DNA from: Xanthoparmelia taractica
Taxonomy: Eukaryota; Ascomycota; Lecanoromycetes; Lecanorales; Parmeliaceae
Length of the DNA: 64,000 bases
Direction of reading: 5' to 3'
Assembly (NCBI GenBank): GCA_033085395.1
Contig: JANQBS010000166.1
Coordinates: forward strand, 1 to 64,000
The first letter of the stretch is position 1, and every line of letters starts with the position of its first letter. The notes below the pieces were generated by a model that searched no databases, was not told the origin of the DNA, and saw nothing but the letters and a program-made list of their open reading frames with translations. A program made the translations under genes and the position numbers. Shown here piece by piece: positions 10,179 through 21,896 of the stretch.

Positions 10179-11270
10179 TTACGTATCTTGAAAGTTGGCA
10201 TTCGGAGGATCCCGGTCCAGGATGTAAGCAAACTTCTGGCGGTTTCCCCCTTGCAGCAGATACTTCGGCACATCCATATTATCATCCACCCGATCAAAAA
10301 TCTCGGTTTCCCTCTCAAACAGATCCTCCCCTTTCCTGACCTTTTGTAGCAGTCTCTGCGGATCAAGGAAATATGGCTGGTTGTAGCCTTTATGCGAGAA
10401 GGACTCGATCTTATTAACCATATGCTGCATGGTCTGCATACACGAGCTGCAATGCCACGCCGCGTTATACAGCTCAATATGAGGCTTCCCGGTGCGCAGA
10501 TCCTCGGGCTTGATGGTATCTTTGAGCCCGTTGAAGTAGGTGGCTTGGGGGTGGGCCCATTGCTCGCCGCGATGCAGCCATTGGAAGCTATAGTAGTAGA
10601 AGTGACTGCGGAGGGTGACGCGCGGTGGGAAAGCGCAGTTGCGGAGGGTGGTCAGGGTGTTGAGACGAGGGATTTCGTCAACGTCGCCAATGATTAGGAC
10701 ATCGCCTTGGGTAGGGGCTTGTTCGCCGGACAAGGAGGTGAGGGCTTGGGTGAAGAGGGCGTTGCGAGTGAAGCGTTCGTGTTCCCAAGTATCGCCTGCG
10801 GGGAGAGATGATCCGGTCAAATTGACGATGCGGTGGATAATCTTGGAGTGGAAGGGTTGGAATTTGGAGTAGTTGTCTTGGAAGTGTAGGGGTTTGGGAT
10901 TTTCTTGGAACGTGGTGTCGGATTCTAAGATGACGAAGTAATCGACTTCCTCGTTAAGCTCGTTAAGACGGATCTCCAGCCAATCGAGCTCGGTATTGAT
11001 GAGGAAGAGATCGTAGATCTTTCGGCGTTGAGCCCGCGTTTCGTAGATGTCTAGGCGGCGTCTTTGACAGAAAGTCGAGGCATCTTGGACGGACTGAAAA
11101 CCGAAACTTTGCCCGCTTTCGTTCAAAGCCGTGTATGGTCCCTTGTACGGAACATTCCTTTTGTCTTCGTAATACCAGTAGGAGTCGGGTGCTACGTAAG
11201 ACAGGGCGTAGAGTATGATGAGAGCTGCAAGCAGTCCAAAGATTCGGCGCTTCAGCATTGAGAGCCTCAT
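10179..11270 (-). CDS. glycosyltransferase family 17 (beta-1,4-GlcNAc-transferase-like), Golgi type II membrane protein
   Basis: Single-exon 363-residue protein of the GT17 (MGAT3-like) family, which adds N-acetylglucosamine to glycans in animals. The exact acceptor in fungi is not established. A short basic N-terminus (MRLSMLKRR) precedes one hydrophobic segment at about 10-28, typical of a Golgi type II anchor. The catalytic part shows YDLFLINTELDWLEIRLNEL, FVILESDTTFQENPKPL, the acidic GDVDEIPR (DxD-like metal site), and HFYYYSFQWLHRGEQWAHPQ. A conserved CSSC pair and HKGYNQPYFLDP follow. The frame ends ...PNANFQDT. A GTAAGA sits right at the stop codon, so an additional small 3' exon cannot be excluded. 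The neighbours share no pathway. Confidence 0.85.
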   Translation of the reverse strand: MRLSMLKRRIFGLLAALIILYALSYVAPDSYWYYEDKRNVPYKGPYTALNESGQSFGFQSVQDASTFCQRRRLDIYETRAQRRKIYDLFLINTELDWLEIRLNELNEEVDYFVILESDTTFQENPKPLHFQDNYSKFQPFHSKIIHRIVNLTGSSLPAGDTWEHERFTRNALFTQALTSLSGEQAPTQGDVLIIGDVDEIPRLNTLTTLRNCAFPPRVTLRSHFYYYSFQWLHRGEQWAHPQATYFNGLKDTIKPEDLRTGKPHIELYNAAWHCSSCMQTMQHMVNKIESFSHKGYNQPYFLDPQRLLQKVRKGEDLFERETEIFDRVDDNMDVPKYLLQGGNRQKFAYILDRDPPNANFQDT

Positions 11271-12226
11271 TTGTCACATCGTACTTGCGTGTTGATCGGA
11301 GAGAGGATGCCTCGGTGATGGTTGAGGAGGTTGGATGTGTTCCGCGTTGCGTCCAGAACCTTCAAATATCTAAACAATCCGGAACTGCACCTATTTTTAG
11401 TGTCGTCTTCTAGCTCCTTGCTAGCGGAACGATTCCGCTCGCACCCTTCTCCTTGTTCACAGTTCACTGACCTGTGTGCTCTGAGAAATTAGGAATTAGG
11501 TACGCAATTGACCTCTTCAGCCAGACACAACGCGTATCTATATACCGCTTAACGTTGCTAATGTTCGAGCTGCCTTAGATACGTCAATGCTCTCGAGCAC
11601 CCGCTGGGTCATTCGCAATGTGCAAGATTTGCCAGCAAAAACCACCTCAAGACTACGCGATACGGGTCTACCTCTTCCTGTCATACCTCCATACTCTATA
11701 AGAATAGGACTGGCTGTAAGAGTCCGTGTGTTAGGAGGCCTAAGAGACGCAAAATAGAATAGGTCTATCTACATTGAAGGAAAGACTGTTTGTGCGTAGG
11801 GCATGGCTATAGGGGTCCTGGAACCTGGAGCTGTGAATATGGCCCAACCGTTGACTTACCGATCGAAACCGGAAAGATATAAAAGGGGATACGTGGAAAA
11901 GTAGCAGGGTGCCATCTTGTGCCGAAACTGGGAACAAATATTCGACATACCACTCGAGTTGGTACTACGCTACACTGGACGAGCCTTCCGGGTAAACAGT
12001 CCCGTCCCCAAAATCAATGTCATCAATCGCGTCAAGGAGGCTTTGGGGTTCCATATGACTGTTTACTTCACATTAAGACGCGCGCATACATAGCCGGTGG
12101 TTGAATCAGATGATCTACCGGAAACTGGCCCGCCACTCCAGCGAGCCAGGGCAGTGTACGGACTAGATGTTGGTTCAAAGATGTTCAGCAAGACAAGGTT
12201 CGCTTCTATAGCTACGGTAATACCTT
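11271..12226. other. intergenic, no gene recognised
   Basis: Promoter and 5' UTR of the GT17 gene lie at the left end. The rest has only short frames without recognisable motifs. The upstream exons expected for the DUF7702-like fragment were looked for and not found. Confidence 0.6.
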
Positions 12227-12577
12227 TTGATGACGGTAACTGCCCTCAGGGTTAGCACTTACACACGTTCTCTTACCGGCTGGCAACAGCGCAAAGGGGC
12301 GAGACGCATTCTGTACGCCGTTCTTGGCTCGCTTCCTCTACTTGCCAATCGCTTTGCCTACAGTCTTCTCGTAAATTTCGAAGATAAGAGCACTTTCAGT
12401 ATTGTCGATCGTGAGGCAACGGTTCAGCTGTGTATGGCTATCACTGAGGAGTTCATCGTCATGATTATCTTCCTCGTTGCTGGTTGTGTGGCCCTCTGCA
12501 CTGAAATATCTTATGAAGACTGTGGATTTGCTGCGGGGTCACCAGCCTGCTCTGTGACGCAGCTTCTGCAAGTGTGA
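12227..12577 (+). pseudogene. C-terminal fragment of a DUF7702-like fungal membrane protein
   Basis: The 116-residue frame (opening at TTG, not ATG) contains a basic ...QQRKGARRILYAVL turn and two hydrophobic helices. These match my memory of the C-terminal two membrane spans of fungal DUF7702 seven-helix proteins (LYAVLxSLPxLxxRxxYSLL ... VMAxxEExIVxxIYLxxG). The N-terminal five or so helices are missing: the upstream sequence has in-frame stops and no similar segments. I take it as a truncated relic. It could instead be the last exon of a gene with diverged upstream exons. Confidence 0.45.
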
Positions 12578-13385
12578 TCAGCAAGAAGGCTAGTCTGGAC
12601 GATATGATTTGAGGCTCCGAACATTCGGCCGATCTCTGCGGGGAACGCCCTTGTGCCTGATCAGACCGCAGCTAGCGTTACTACCAGGCTAATAAAACAT
12701 AGCGAGTCTGTCATTTTATGGAGTTCCGTTTTCTACATGCTTTGAGTTGAGATAAATACTTTGCACATGATGAGAAAGCACCTCTATACTATAGTGGTAT
12801 TGCTAATGATTTCTCGAATGTCACTTTACTCTTATGTGTCCACTTTTGCTGCCATTGGAGCACTACGAGTGGATTCAATCGCAAGGCTGGGACTCGTGGT
12901 GAGGTTACTCACCCCGCAGCCTAAACCAGGCTCGACATGCAACTAGAAGTCCGAGTTGGAAGGCATGCATATGGGCCGGGCCATCATCCCGAGTATTCCC
13001 GAATAGGCTCAATGAAGAAGAAGTATGGTGTACTGTGTAGACTAAACAAAAGGTTTGGTGTAGAAGTACTTGTACTCGTACTCGTACCTCGGCTGCAGCC
13101 TGACGTTTCCCCCCCCCACAATGAAATAAATAAACAAACCAAAATGCCAGATATCGACAGGCATCTCATTGCGGGGTTACAGTATCATTTTCGTAAAAGA
13201 TCAGAAATCTGACATCCAGCTTCCTTAATAAGTATAAGTAGAGTACTCGCATTTACCCAGCTTTATGCAAGTAGTTCAATTTACATAATAATCAACTTGC
13301 GGGAGGCTTTCGGTAGGTCCTGCGGTGGTGTCTATAAGATGGCTGGGCAACCCTTCCCCTCTGGCCCCTGTCTAAAGCTTTCAGC
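12578..13385. other. intergenic / beta-mannosidase promoter region
   Basis: No gene is recognised. It contains a short GTACTC-type repeat near 13065-13090 and a C9 run near 13110-13118. The right end is the promoter and 5' UTR of the GH2 gene. Confidence 0.6.
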
Positions 13386-16300
13386 ATGGCTATTTCGAAC
13401 GTACTCACCACACTGCTGTTTGCTGCGAGCGTCTTCTCGCAGAAGGTAATTGACTTGAGCGGACACAATTGGACGTTGGGGAATACCCCCCTGAACATCA
13501 ATGTTCCTGGATCGGTGCCTTCACAAACATATTTGGACCTCTACGCTGCTCAGGTCATTGGTGATCCGTACGCCGTGATCAGGAAATATATGCCGTTGAA
13601 GCTGACCTTTGGATAGATACTATGGCTTGAATGACTTCGACTTGCGTTGGGTAGCCAACAGCAATTGGACATATAGCGCTTTGATCTCTGGACTGTTTGT
13701 GATTCGTAGATTTGTCCGGCCCTCAACTTACTGATCTTCACGCAGAGATACCAGCTGCAGTACACAGACATGGCTCCTCTTCAATGGCCTGGACACTTTC
13801 ACCAGTATCGAATTTTGCGGGCAACACCTAGCCTCTACCAATAACCAATTTCGCCAGTATTTCTTTGATGTCTCAGAACTCTTGTCCAACTGTTCCTCAC
13901 CCATTCTCAGCATCAACTTTGGCAGTGCCCCTTTAATAGCCGGCCAAATTGCTGCCCAGCCTGGCCAGGCTACATGGCCATACGGCGTTGAGCTGATTTA
14001 CGAGATCCCTAACAGACAGTTCATCCGCAAAGAGCAATCGGATTTTGGATGGGACTGGGGCCCTGCTTTTGCGCCAGCGGGCATTTGGCAGCCTGCTTAT
14101 GCCATACAGCTCGTTTTCCCGCCCAATGCATCATCAGATATTTATGTCAGGAACTCTGATTTCGATATATCCCGCGTGGGCCAGATGAACAATATTCCAC
14201 CCGATCAAAGCGCACCTTGGCTTTTGAACGCAAGCGTAGACGTACTGGGTACTTTGCCTACGGGTGCTGCGCTTAATTATGTAATTGCCAACTCAACGAC
14301 GAATCAGACCGTGGCTTCGGGTTCTCTGACAAATCTAACAAGCTCAAATAGCACCATCACGGGCACTGTGGTGCTCGATCCATCATCGTATGAGCTGTGG
14401 TGGCCGTATGGTCTAGGCGCGCAGAACCTTTACAACATTACTGTTAGTATTGTCGACAGTAGTAACAGAATGTTGGCATCAGTGAACAAGCGCACGGGCT
14501 TCCGAACAGTGGTAGGTCCTTCCGAAAGGGCGGATAAAAAGGAGACACTCTAATGGCAGACAGGTCCTCAACATGCAAGTGATCTCGGACGAGCAGATAG
14601 CGCAGGGTATCGCTCCAGGAAACAATTGGTGAGAGCTCCACATATTGGATACAATTCGATCGCTGCAGAAGTATCCTCTTACCACCTGTCCAGGCATTTC
14701 GAGATCAACGGCCACGAATTCTACGCTAAAGGCTCCAATTTCATCCCCCCAGACGCCTTCTGGCCTCGAGTGACCTCCACGAAAATACAGCAACTATTCA
14801 ATTCTGTGATTGCTGCTAACCAGAACATGCTACGCGTGTGGGCTAGCGGAGCTTATACGCCAGACTTCATCTATGATATTGCTGATGAGAAAGGTATCTT
14901 GATGTGGTCAGAGTTTGAATTTGGTGATGCACTGTATCCAGTCGATCCCGGGTTCATTGAGAATGTGGTCGAGGAGGCAACGTATAATGTGAGAAGAGCT
15001 AATCACCATCCGTCCCTGGCGTTGTGGGCTGGAGGTAAGCCAGCAGTTCTATCTTGTTTCCACAGCCCTCACGTTCTTTGTAATCGTAGCATTGCAAACG
15101 GTCTGCCGAGAACGGCGCTAACCTGGCAACCAGGCAACGAGTTGGAATCGCTGGAGCTGAGTATAGTCAATAATACCGCGCCCGACGAGTACGATAAATA
15201 CGTGGCACAGTATGAACAACTTTTCTTAGACACACTTCTGCCGATAGTATATGCAAACTCCAAGAGCATAAGTTACATCCCCAGCAGTACTACCAATGGG
15301 TACCTCGAATTGGACTTTTCGCTGCCCGAGCCGATGATCCAGCGATATAACAACAAGACTCCTGGATCAGTGTATGGAGACACAGGTCAGTCCCCGTTAC
15401 TCTGGTTTTTGTTTTTGTCATGCAAAGGCTGAGTTGGCTTTCGTCAGACTACTACAATTACGACTCTTCCATTGCTTTCAACTACTCGTCATACCCTGTC
15501 GGTCGGTTCGCAAACGAGTTCGGCTACCACTCCATGCCCTCTCTCCAAAGCTGGCAGCAAGCATTGTCACCGGAAGACCTTTACTTCAATTCCTCAACCA
15601 TTGTGCTTCGGAACCACCATAACCCACCTGGGGGATTGAACACCAGCAACTTCGCAAACAGTTCAGAAGGAATGGCCCAAATGACCATTGCAGCGGAGAG
15701 ATGGTACCCTGTAAGACCTTGGTGCTACACTGCGACAGAGTAATCCTCGGCTAACAATCACTCCTCAGGTTCCAAACAAAACCGACAGCGTTGCAAACTT
15801 CTCCGCTTGGTGCCACACGACCCAGATCTTCCAAGCCGACTTCTACAAGTCCGAGATCCAGTTCTATCGGCGTGGCAGTGGCTTTCCGAACCGGCAACTA
15901 GGCTCCCTTTACTGGCAACTAGAAGACATCTGGCAGGCGCCTTCGTGGGCTAGTATTGAATATGACGGTAGGATATTTCTCCCCCCTTTTTTCCCTCTAA
16001 CATGGACTCGGCTTATCACGCGACCAGGCCGATGGAAAGTCCTCCACTATACAGCGAAAGATATCTACCAATCCGTCATTATCTCCCCCTTCTACAATAT
16101 CACGACCGGCGACCTGGAGATCTATGTCACTTCGGATCTCTGGTCCCCCGCAACCGGCACCGCTGATTTCCAATGGTACCACTGGGACGGCACGCCAATC
16201 ACGGATATCAGCACTCCATCAACCTCTTTCACAGTCGGCGCGCTGAACACCACACGTATCCTCAAAACTACGCTTGACAACTCGACACTCGACTTCAACA

Positions 16301-16668
16301 ATGCACTCCTCTATATGAACGTCACCGCAAACGGCCAGCTTCCGAATACAGACTCCACGACTATGTTCTATCACGAGAACTTCTTCCACCCTTTCTCACT
16401 TGCCGAGGCGGAATTGGTCGATCCGGGCCTTGTGCTAACATATGACAACCAAACGGAGAAATTCACAGTCGAAGCTACGACGGGCGTGGCAATTTGGACC
16501 TGGTTGGATTACCCAGATGGGCCGTTGGTGTTTTTTGAGAAAAATGGATTTTTGCTCTTGCCGGGGAGGAAGAAGGAGGTGGGGTTTGTGTTGGAGAGGG
16601 ATGGGACGTGCGGGGAGTGGGTGGGGGAGGTCACGGTGAGGAGTTTGTGGGATAATCGAGTGGCTTAG
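13386..16668 (+). CDS. mndA: secreted beta-mannosidase, glycoside hydrolase family 2 (MndA type)
   Basis: Exo-beta-mannosidase releasing mannose from mannan and manno-oligosaccharide ends, part of plant-hemicellulose breakdown. Nine exons: 13386-13567, 13617-13694, 13746-14511, 14564-14628, 14694-15034, 15134-15385, 15448-15710, 15769-15967 and 16028-16668. All introns are GT-AG, 49-99 nt, and the frame closes to 928 residues, close to the Aspergillus MndA size. The signal peptide is MAISNVLTTLLFAASVFSQ. GH2 landmarks are WLLFNGLDTFTSIEFCGQH, FGWDWGPAFAPAGIW, YELWWPYGLGAQ, GSNFIPPDAFWPR and NQNMLRVWASGAY. The acid/base is Glu480 in WAGGNELES and the nucleophile is Glu585 in FANEFGYHSMPS. Many NxS/T sites fit a secreted glycoprotein. 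The symbol is by analogy with Aspergillus mndA. The gene looks intact. Confidence 0.92.
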
Positions 16669-17709
16669 GGATTGAATGGGGGAATGGAATGATGTTGGGT
16701 GGAATCGGATGGAGAGAGTATTGGTATGGAAGGAAGCTGCTGAAAAGAGGAGTCTATGACGGCGATTAGATCTTTTAGGAATCCTAATTTACGCATACTT
16801 GACTTTCTCTCCTTCCTGCCTTTCTCGCACGTAGAAAAGGCTCATTTGATGCAAGAGAACTTCACAGTCTTACTGAACGGTGCTACTTTACCCAACACTG
16901 AAAACACACATCAAGAACGGCATCTAGTCATACAACTCTCCTCAAGTCACAATCCCTGCGAGCACGGATCTTTACCAATATATACCTCGTGCTGAATATA
17001 CCATGTCAAGCCAAATCCAGATTACTGTACTCGTTATCTTGATTCAGACGAACCGAACCGATAATCAAATCCCGGATATACTTACATAAAGACAAGGGCA
17101 TTAGGAAATGAGGATGAACAGTATCTTAGATATCATATTGCTATAAATGATCTATCCGTTATTAGATTTATAGCGGTTTCCTGCAAGTAGAGTTCAGCCG
17201 TGATGGTATATGCCTACGTGGCGTAGCAAAGTCAAACCCTCGAACCGGACGTACGCACCCATAAAAAAGGCGTCGGTTAGGCCATGCAGTAGTCTTCTCC
17301 GCAAAGTTTTCATCTCTGTGAATCAAAGTTTCCGTCTCTATGAACCATTCGACTCCCGAAATTAACATGCTTGCTGCTATTCGAGTGGGATCCCATCAGC
17401 TTCCGGATTCAACCTCGACAAATAAAACAATGAACGCAGCGCTACTGTCATGTCTCCGTAAGCAGGATGGTGGCAGGCATCTTGCTTGAATACCATCAAA
17501 TCCGTTCCATCTCGCCTCGGCTGTAGGATCTTTCCAATCAAAGTACAGCGAGAGAGTGCAAGCCAAATCACGCACATACTACCTTACTAGAGAAGGTAAA
17601 GCGTTTCAAGAATGGCTGAGTAAGTGAGTATTGGATTGCTTGCTTTGTAGAGAGTTATAGCAAGCATCTTTGAGGCGGTTTTGTATAGTAGCAGTCCTTG
17701 CGGTCCACT

Positions 17710-17749
17710 CTTACGGGCGTGTGCGTGCATTTGCAAGTACGCCCGTAAG
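17710..17749. repeat. perfect 11-bp inverted repeat (hairpin)
   Basis: CTTACGGGCGT at 17710-17720 is exactly the reverse complement of ACGCCCGTAAG at 17739-17749, with an 18-base spacer. It could be a dyad binding site for a regulator or a hairpin. There is no neighbouring gene within 580 bases downstream. Confidence 0.7.
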
Positions 17750-18234
17750 GCAACTTACCGTGGTGCGTTAGCTCTGCATCGGTAACTACTAGTGCCCGGT
17801 GTTTCGGGAAGGACAGTAGAAGTCAAGTACTTTGCACTTATATAACACAGTTGAAGAAAAATTATCTCCCTCACCTACAACCAATCACCTGATTATACCC
17901 GGACTCCACACCCTTAACGGCAGGCGGACCCAGGCTCTGCAGGATGACTTGGAGTGGTCTGGCCCGTTATGTGCATCAATACCGCACTTATCGTCTGCAA
18001 CTGTGCAGGCAATCAGATACGGTTTGTAAAACACGGACATTTTCACCTGCACCCGAGAAGGCTGTTTGTTCTCTGTCCTGGAGTTCAGTTTTAAGCTACC
18101 ATATCTCCATTTCCTGCCTTGAAAAAGGCAGAATTAATATGTACAATTATACAAAAAAAAACATCATCCTAAGGGGATGATTTATTACGCACGAAACTAT
18201 AAAATAAGTCAATTCTAGGTTAGAATCCCAGAGC

Positions 18235-18242
18235 TATATAAA
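18235..18242 (+). promoter_or_regulatory. TATA box of the MFS transporter gene
   Basis: TATATAAA lies 93 bases before the MFS start codon, a plausible fungal core-promoter position. Confidence 0.55.
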
Positions 18243-18334
18243 GCAAATGGTGGGCTACTGTCTCGCCCACCATAATACAATCTCCTCTCTTCGTTCCTTT
18301 CGCCGTTCCTCATTGACCTAAAGCATATCACGCT

Positions 18335-20222
18335 ATGGGGCAAAACACTGAAGAGCCAGCCATAGCACACATTGAACTCGATAAGGCTAACACACCTTCT
18401 CCAGTCGAAACCCAGTCCTTCTCACAACATGGAGTATCCCACAGCAAGAACGTAGTCAAGGTGTCTAATGGAGACTGCTCATTCTACCTCAAAGGATGGC
18501 GACTGCGTCTGTTAAAACTAAGGTCGGTCTACCTACGTTATCTTTAAGGTCAAGCTGATAATCATCACTCTTTAGTTTGGCTCTGTGCATGCTTCTTGTC
18601 ACCATCGAGGTGTCCATCGTTGGGACCTCTCTGGTATCAATTACAGACGACCTACATGGATTTCGGCAGACTGGATGGGTCGTGACAGGCTACTTGGTAA
18701 CCTACTCGAGCACCATCATCCTGTGGGCAAAATGCAGCGATATCTTCGGTCGAAAAGGGGCAATTATGGCCACCACGCTAATTTTTGTCATCTTTTCTGG
18801 CGGCTGTGGCGCATCACAGACAATGTCACAGCTAATCGCCAATCGGGCCTTCCAAGGCATTGGAGCCGCAGGTTGCTGGTCTACGGCCCTAGTGATTGCA
18901 TATGAGATGGTACCAAAAGACAAGTATCCTGCAACTGCCGCAGAACTTGGAGCAGTGTCGGCGCTTGGCAGTCTAGTTGGACCCGTCATCGGTGGTGGAA
19001 TCAGCGAGAGATCTACCTGGAGATGGGCATTTTTACTGAGCGTACCAGCGGGCGTCATCACCTTGGTCCTCCTGTTTCTGTGCATGCCGACCGACTTCCC
19101 CTACCAAGGCCAACCATCGTACGTGGCGCCTACTCTTCGACAGAAAATGTCTCCACGATCTTTGTCAAGGCTAGACCTGTCAGGCGCTTTCTTGCTGTTG
19201 GGTGCCTCTATGCTTCTAGTGACCGTCCTACTAGAGGCGTCGAACGAATTTGCTTGGAACTCTGCGACAGCCATCGCGTTATTGGTTGTGTCCGCCGTAC
19301 TCTGGTCCCTTTTCTTGGTTAACGAGCGGATTGTGACCAGCGATAAATGGCGCCCAGAACCTCTATTTCCATGGCGCTTCTTCTCAAATCGAGCTTGGAT
19401 GGGTACTTTGTTGTAAGTTGAGTATTATCAAATGCTGTAGCAAGTCTCTGACAAAGTATGTAGGCTCTCTTTGCTATCATGTATACCGTACAACATTATC
19501 CTCATCGACATCCCTCAACGATTCCAAACCGTATACGGCACCACCCCTTTCGGAGCTGGTCTACGCCTGATCCCCTTCAACTTTTCAATCGCACTGAGCG
19601 GTACCCTTGTGAATGTCATTGCTGCAAAGACACGCATCCCCCCAGTATATATATTGCTTACCGGCTCCATGATCCAGCTTCTCGGCCTTGCGCTCTTTTC
19701 GACTCTGTCAAACAGTTTGACAATTCCCTCAGTAATGTACGCTTCGGAGGTATTATCTGGGTGGGGCATAGGTATCGTAACGGGACTTTTACTCGTTATA
19801 CCGCCCCGTGTTGTGGAGCCTCAAGACCTAGGTATTTCCATCGATGCACCCCGGGTCAATTTAAAAGTATCGCGTATGTCAAGCTAACGTGATGACTAGC
19901 CATCGCAATCGGAGCAGCACTCCAATTCCGTATGTTAGGCGGTGCTTTGGGCTTGGCCTTTGCATCCAGTGCCATGAACAGCCATCTCGCCTCGAAATTG
20001 AGCAGTTCGATCGGCGCGGAGAGACTAGCAGCGGTCCTGCAGTCCATAATCGCGGCCAAAAGTTTCCCACCCCATGTGCAAAGGCTCGTCTTGGAGGCAC
20101 TCTCGTCGGGCTACAACTTGCAGATGAAGATTTTGACGGGATTCGCGGGTGTACAGGTCCTTGCGGTCGGGCTGCTGTGGCGAAATAAGCAGATTTCGGT
20201 CGTTGGCGAGCGGGTGGGCTGA
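18335..20222 (+). CDS. MFS multidrug/efflux transporter (DHA2-like, 14-TM type)
   Basis: Proton-driven plasma- or vacuolar-membrane exporter of the major facilitator superfamily. Four exons: 18335-18522, 18576-19412, 19464-19831 and 19900-20222 (introns 51-68 nt, GT-AG), giving 571 residues. A hydrophilic N-terminus of about 55 residues precedes the first span, LKLSLALCMLLVTIEVSIVGTSL. Motif-A-like WAKCSDIFGRKGA follows helix 2, then NRAFQGIGAAG and LVGPVIGGGISERSTWRWAF (motif C-type). A second half of the bundle contains IPYNIILIDIPQRFQTVYGTTPFGAGLRLIPF and LGGALGLAFASS. Length and the GxGxIGGxxSxxxxWRW-type pattern suit DHA2 drug/toxin exporters of fungal accessory regions. The nearest neighbour downstream is an NRPS-like remnant, so an old secondary-metabolite link is conceivable. 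The substrate is unknown. Confidence 0.88.
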
Positions 20223-21077
20223 AGCTGTTCCTGCAACTATACCTGCCTCCGCTCCTGTTTGGGGTCTGTGCGAGGTTCGAAATCCGCGTGCGGTTCAATC
20301 CGATTTGGCAAATGCTTGGTGTTGAATACGATTAGTCGTTCAATTTCCTGCGTATTCTATGGGCAGTGCGCTGGCCGGACAGCCAGTCAAATCGTCTTTG
20401 ATAGTGTATCTAGCAATGGTCATTACCTAAAACTAGGAATATCATTTGAACGCAAATTTTTTGAAACATCTCTTATGATAACAATTTCTCTCTTGAAATT
20501 CCTGGGCACGAGCAATCGCCGGACTTGAGATTTTATTTTCTCGTAGAATATGTAATACATGACTGGGTAAGAATGTCCCTCTCTCTATCAATCTGAGGTC
20601 CCGTTGATTGAGACAGGGATATGGCAGCGATTGTCGTTACCGTATGCTAGGAACGCTATCTGGCGGCGATCAGGGTTCAAATCAAGCTTAGGGTTAGGGC
20701 TCACTCCAACATGGTGCTATTCTCAACTGGCTGATATGCGTGTTAATCAAAGCGAGTACTACTAGGGATGTAATCATCCTCAATCTGAAGGATTAACTGC
20801 ATGTAAGCTTAACTGTTGAGAATTGGTGCATTTAAAGACATACACTGGATCAAAATGACTCCCTAACCACATCCTTCGCCCACTCTCAACAAGCCCAAAA
20901 CCATCTTCTTATCTCCTCTCTCTTCCCTTCCTCCTCCCCCTTATTAGGAATACAAGGCAAAAATAGGTGAGATCTTCAATTTGATGAGCAAGCACCTGCT
21001 AGCTTCTATGCAACTAGGCATTAATTCCGATATTCCCTGGCGGCCGCCAGATAGCCGGTTCAAGGGATACAACAAAG
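20223..21077. other. intergenic, no gene recognised
   Basis: No supported frame. It contains two exact telomere units (20688-20699). The right end runs into the 3' side of the NRPS-like relic. Confidence 0.6.
20688..20699 (+). repeat. interstitial telomere repeat (TTAGGG)2
   Basis: Exactly two TTAGGG units. Two copies can occur by chance. A similar CCTAACCCTAA lies at 2813-2823. Confidence 0.6.
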
Positions 21078-21896
21078 CTACGTATAAAGCGCCTCCATCT
21101 CCTCCACATAAAGCCGCGTCGCGGCCCCCTTCTGCACAGTCCCTTTGAAGCCCTTGGGCAAATGCTTCTCGGGCCGCGTAAAGAGAACGTGACTTTTCAG
21201 CATAGCCGCTTGTTTCGTACAGCGCTCGTTTGCGTGCGAAATTAACGGCCACAACACGTCGAGAGCGGTGGAGATGACTCCTCCTCCTGCTTCTTCTACG
21301 AGATCTTGCTGCGCTTGGTGTAATTCGACGAGTAGACAGGCTTGTTGGCGCTGCGTTCCCAACATCAAGGCGGAGCGGACGATAGGATGGCTGGAGATGA
21401 GCGCTTCGTACTCGAGTGGATTGAACAAGGTGGCGTCGGCGAAGATGATAATGTCGTCGGCGCGGCTTGCATAGATCCAAACGCCCGGTTTCGTGGCGTG
21501 AGGCGTGAAGAGGTCTTTGGTGGACCATTCTTTGAGGTGGGGGAATACTTTGAAAACGGGCTGCTCTTCTTCAGCAATGGGGTTGCGTACGATCACTGCT
21601 TTGTAGCGACCGTCACCCATGGGGCGGAATTTGTACCCGGCCTTTGGGTGGAAATCCATGCATGCCCAGGTATCCACGGCAGAAGCGTCTGGGGAGCGCA
21701 GTGTTAGACCTAGGCCGTTCTCGGTGGATCGGAATATAGGGAACAGATCTCCGTGGCGTGCCAGTGTGTCACCGGTGGTTTGGGTGAGGGCTCCACCGCC
21801 AAAGCCCAGAGCTTTAAGTTAGCTGAAAAGAAGCTGCTTTGCAGAACCAAGTGGCTCGATTACATGCGGCCCCTCTGGAGCTTTGAGGGGAGCCAT
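21078..21896 (-). pseudogene. relic of an NRPS-like / acyl-adenylating enzyme (C-terminal half of A domain)
   Basis: A single minus-strand frame of 273 codons from ATG 21896 to TAG 21078, broken by an in-frame TAA at 21821-21819. After the stop the product reads LKALGFGGGALTQTTGD, then a STENG substrate-site region, FHPKAGYKFRP, IVRNP, PVFKVFPHLKEWSTKDLF, ASRADDIIIF and LPKGFKGTVQKGA. This matches the second half of the adenylation domain in fungal NRPS-like reductases. The first half of the A domain, the carrier domain and any reductase/thioesterase domain are absent. The TAA would be CAA (Gln) before a C-to-T change. The short lead (MAPLKAPEGPHVIEPLG) lacks A-domain core motifs. Non-functional as read. 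Confidence 0.65.

Larger units (their letters stand above)
16669..18334. other. intergenic, no gene recognised
   Basis: An A+T-richer stretch without a supported frame. It holds a perfect 11-bp inverted repeat (17710-17749) and an A-run near 18153. The MFS promoter with a TATA box is at the right end. Confidence 0.6.

Noticed and set aside
20600..20690. tRNA-like B-box (GGTTCAAATC)
   Set aside because: No plausible A-box, anticodon arm or acceptor pairing.
20944..21528. 194-residue minus-strand frame
   Set aside because: Shadow in another frame of the NRPS-like relic, Arg/His-rich and motif-free.
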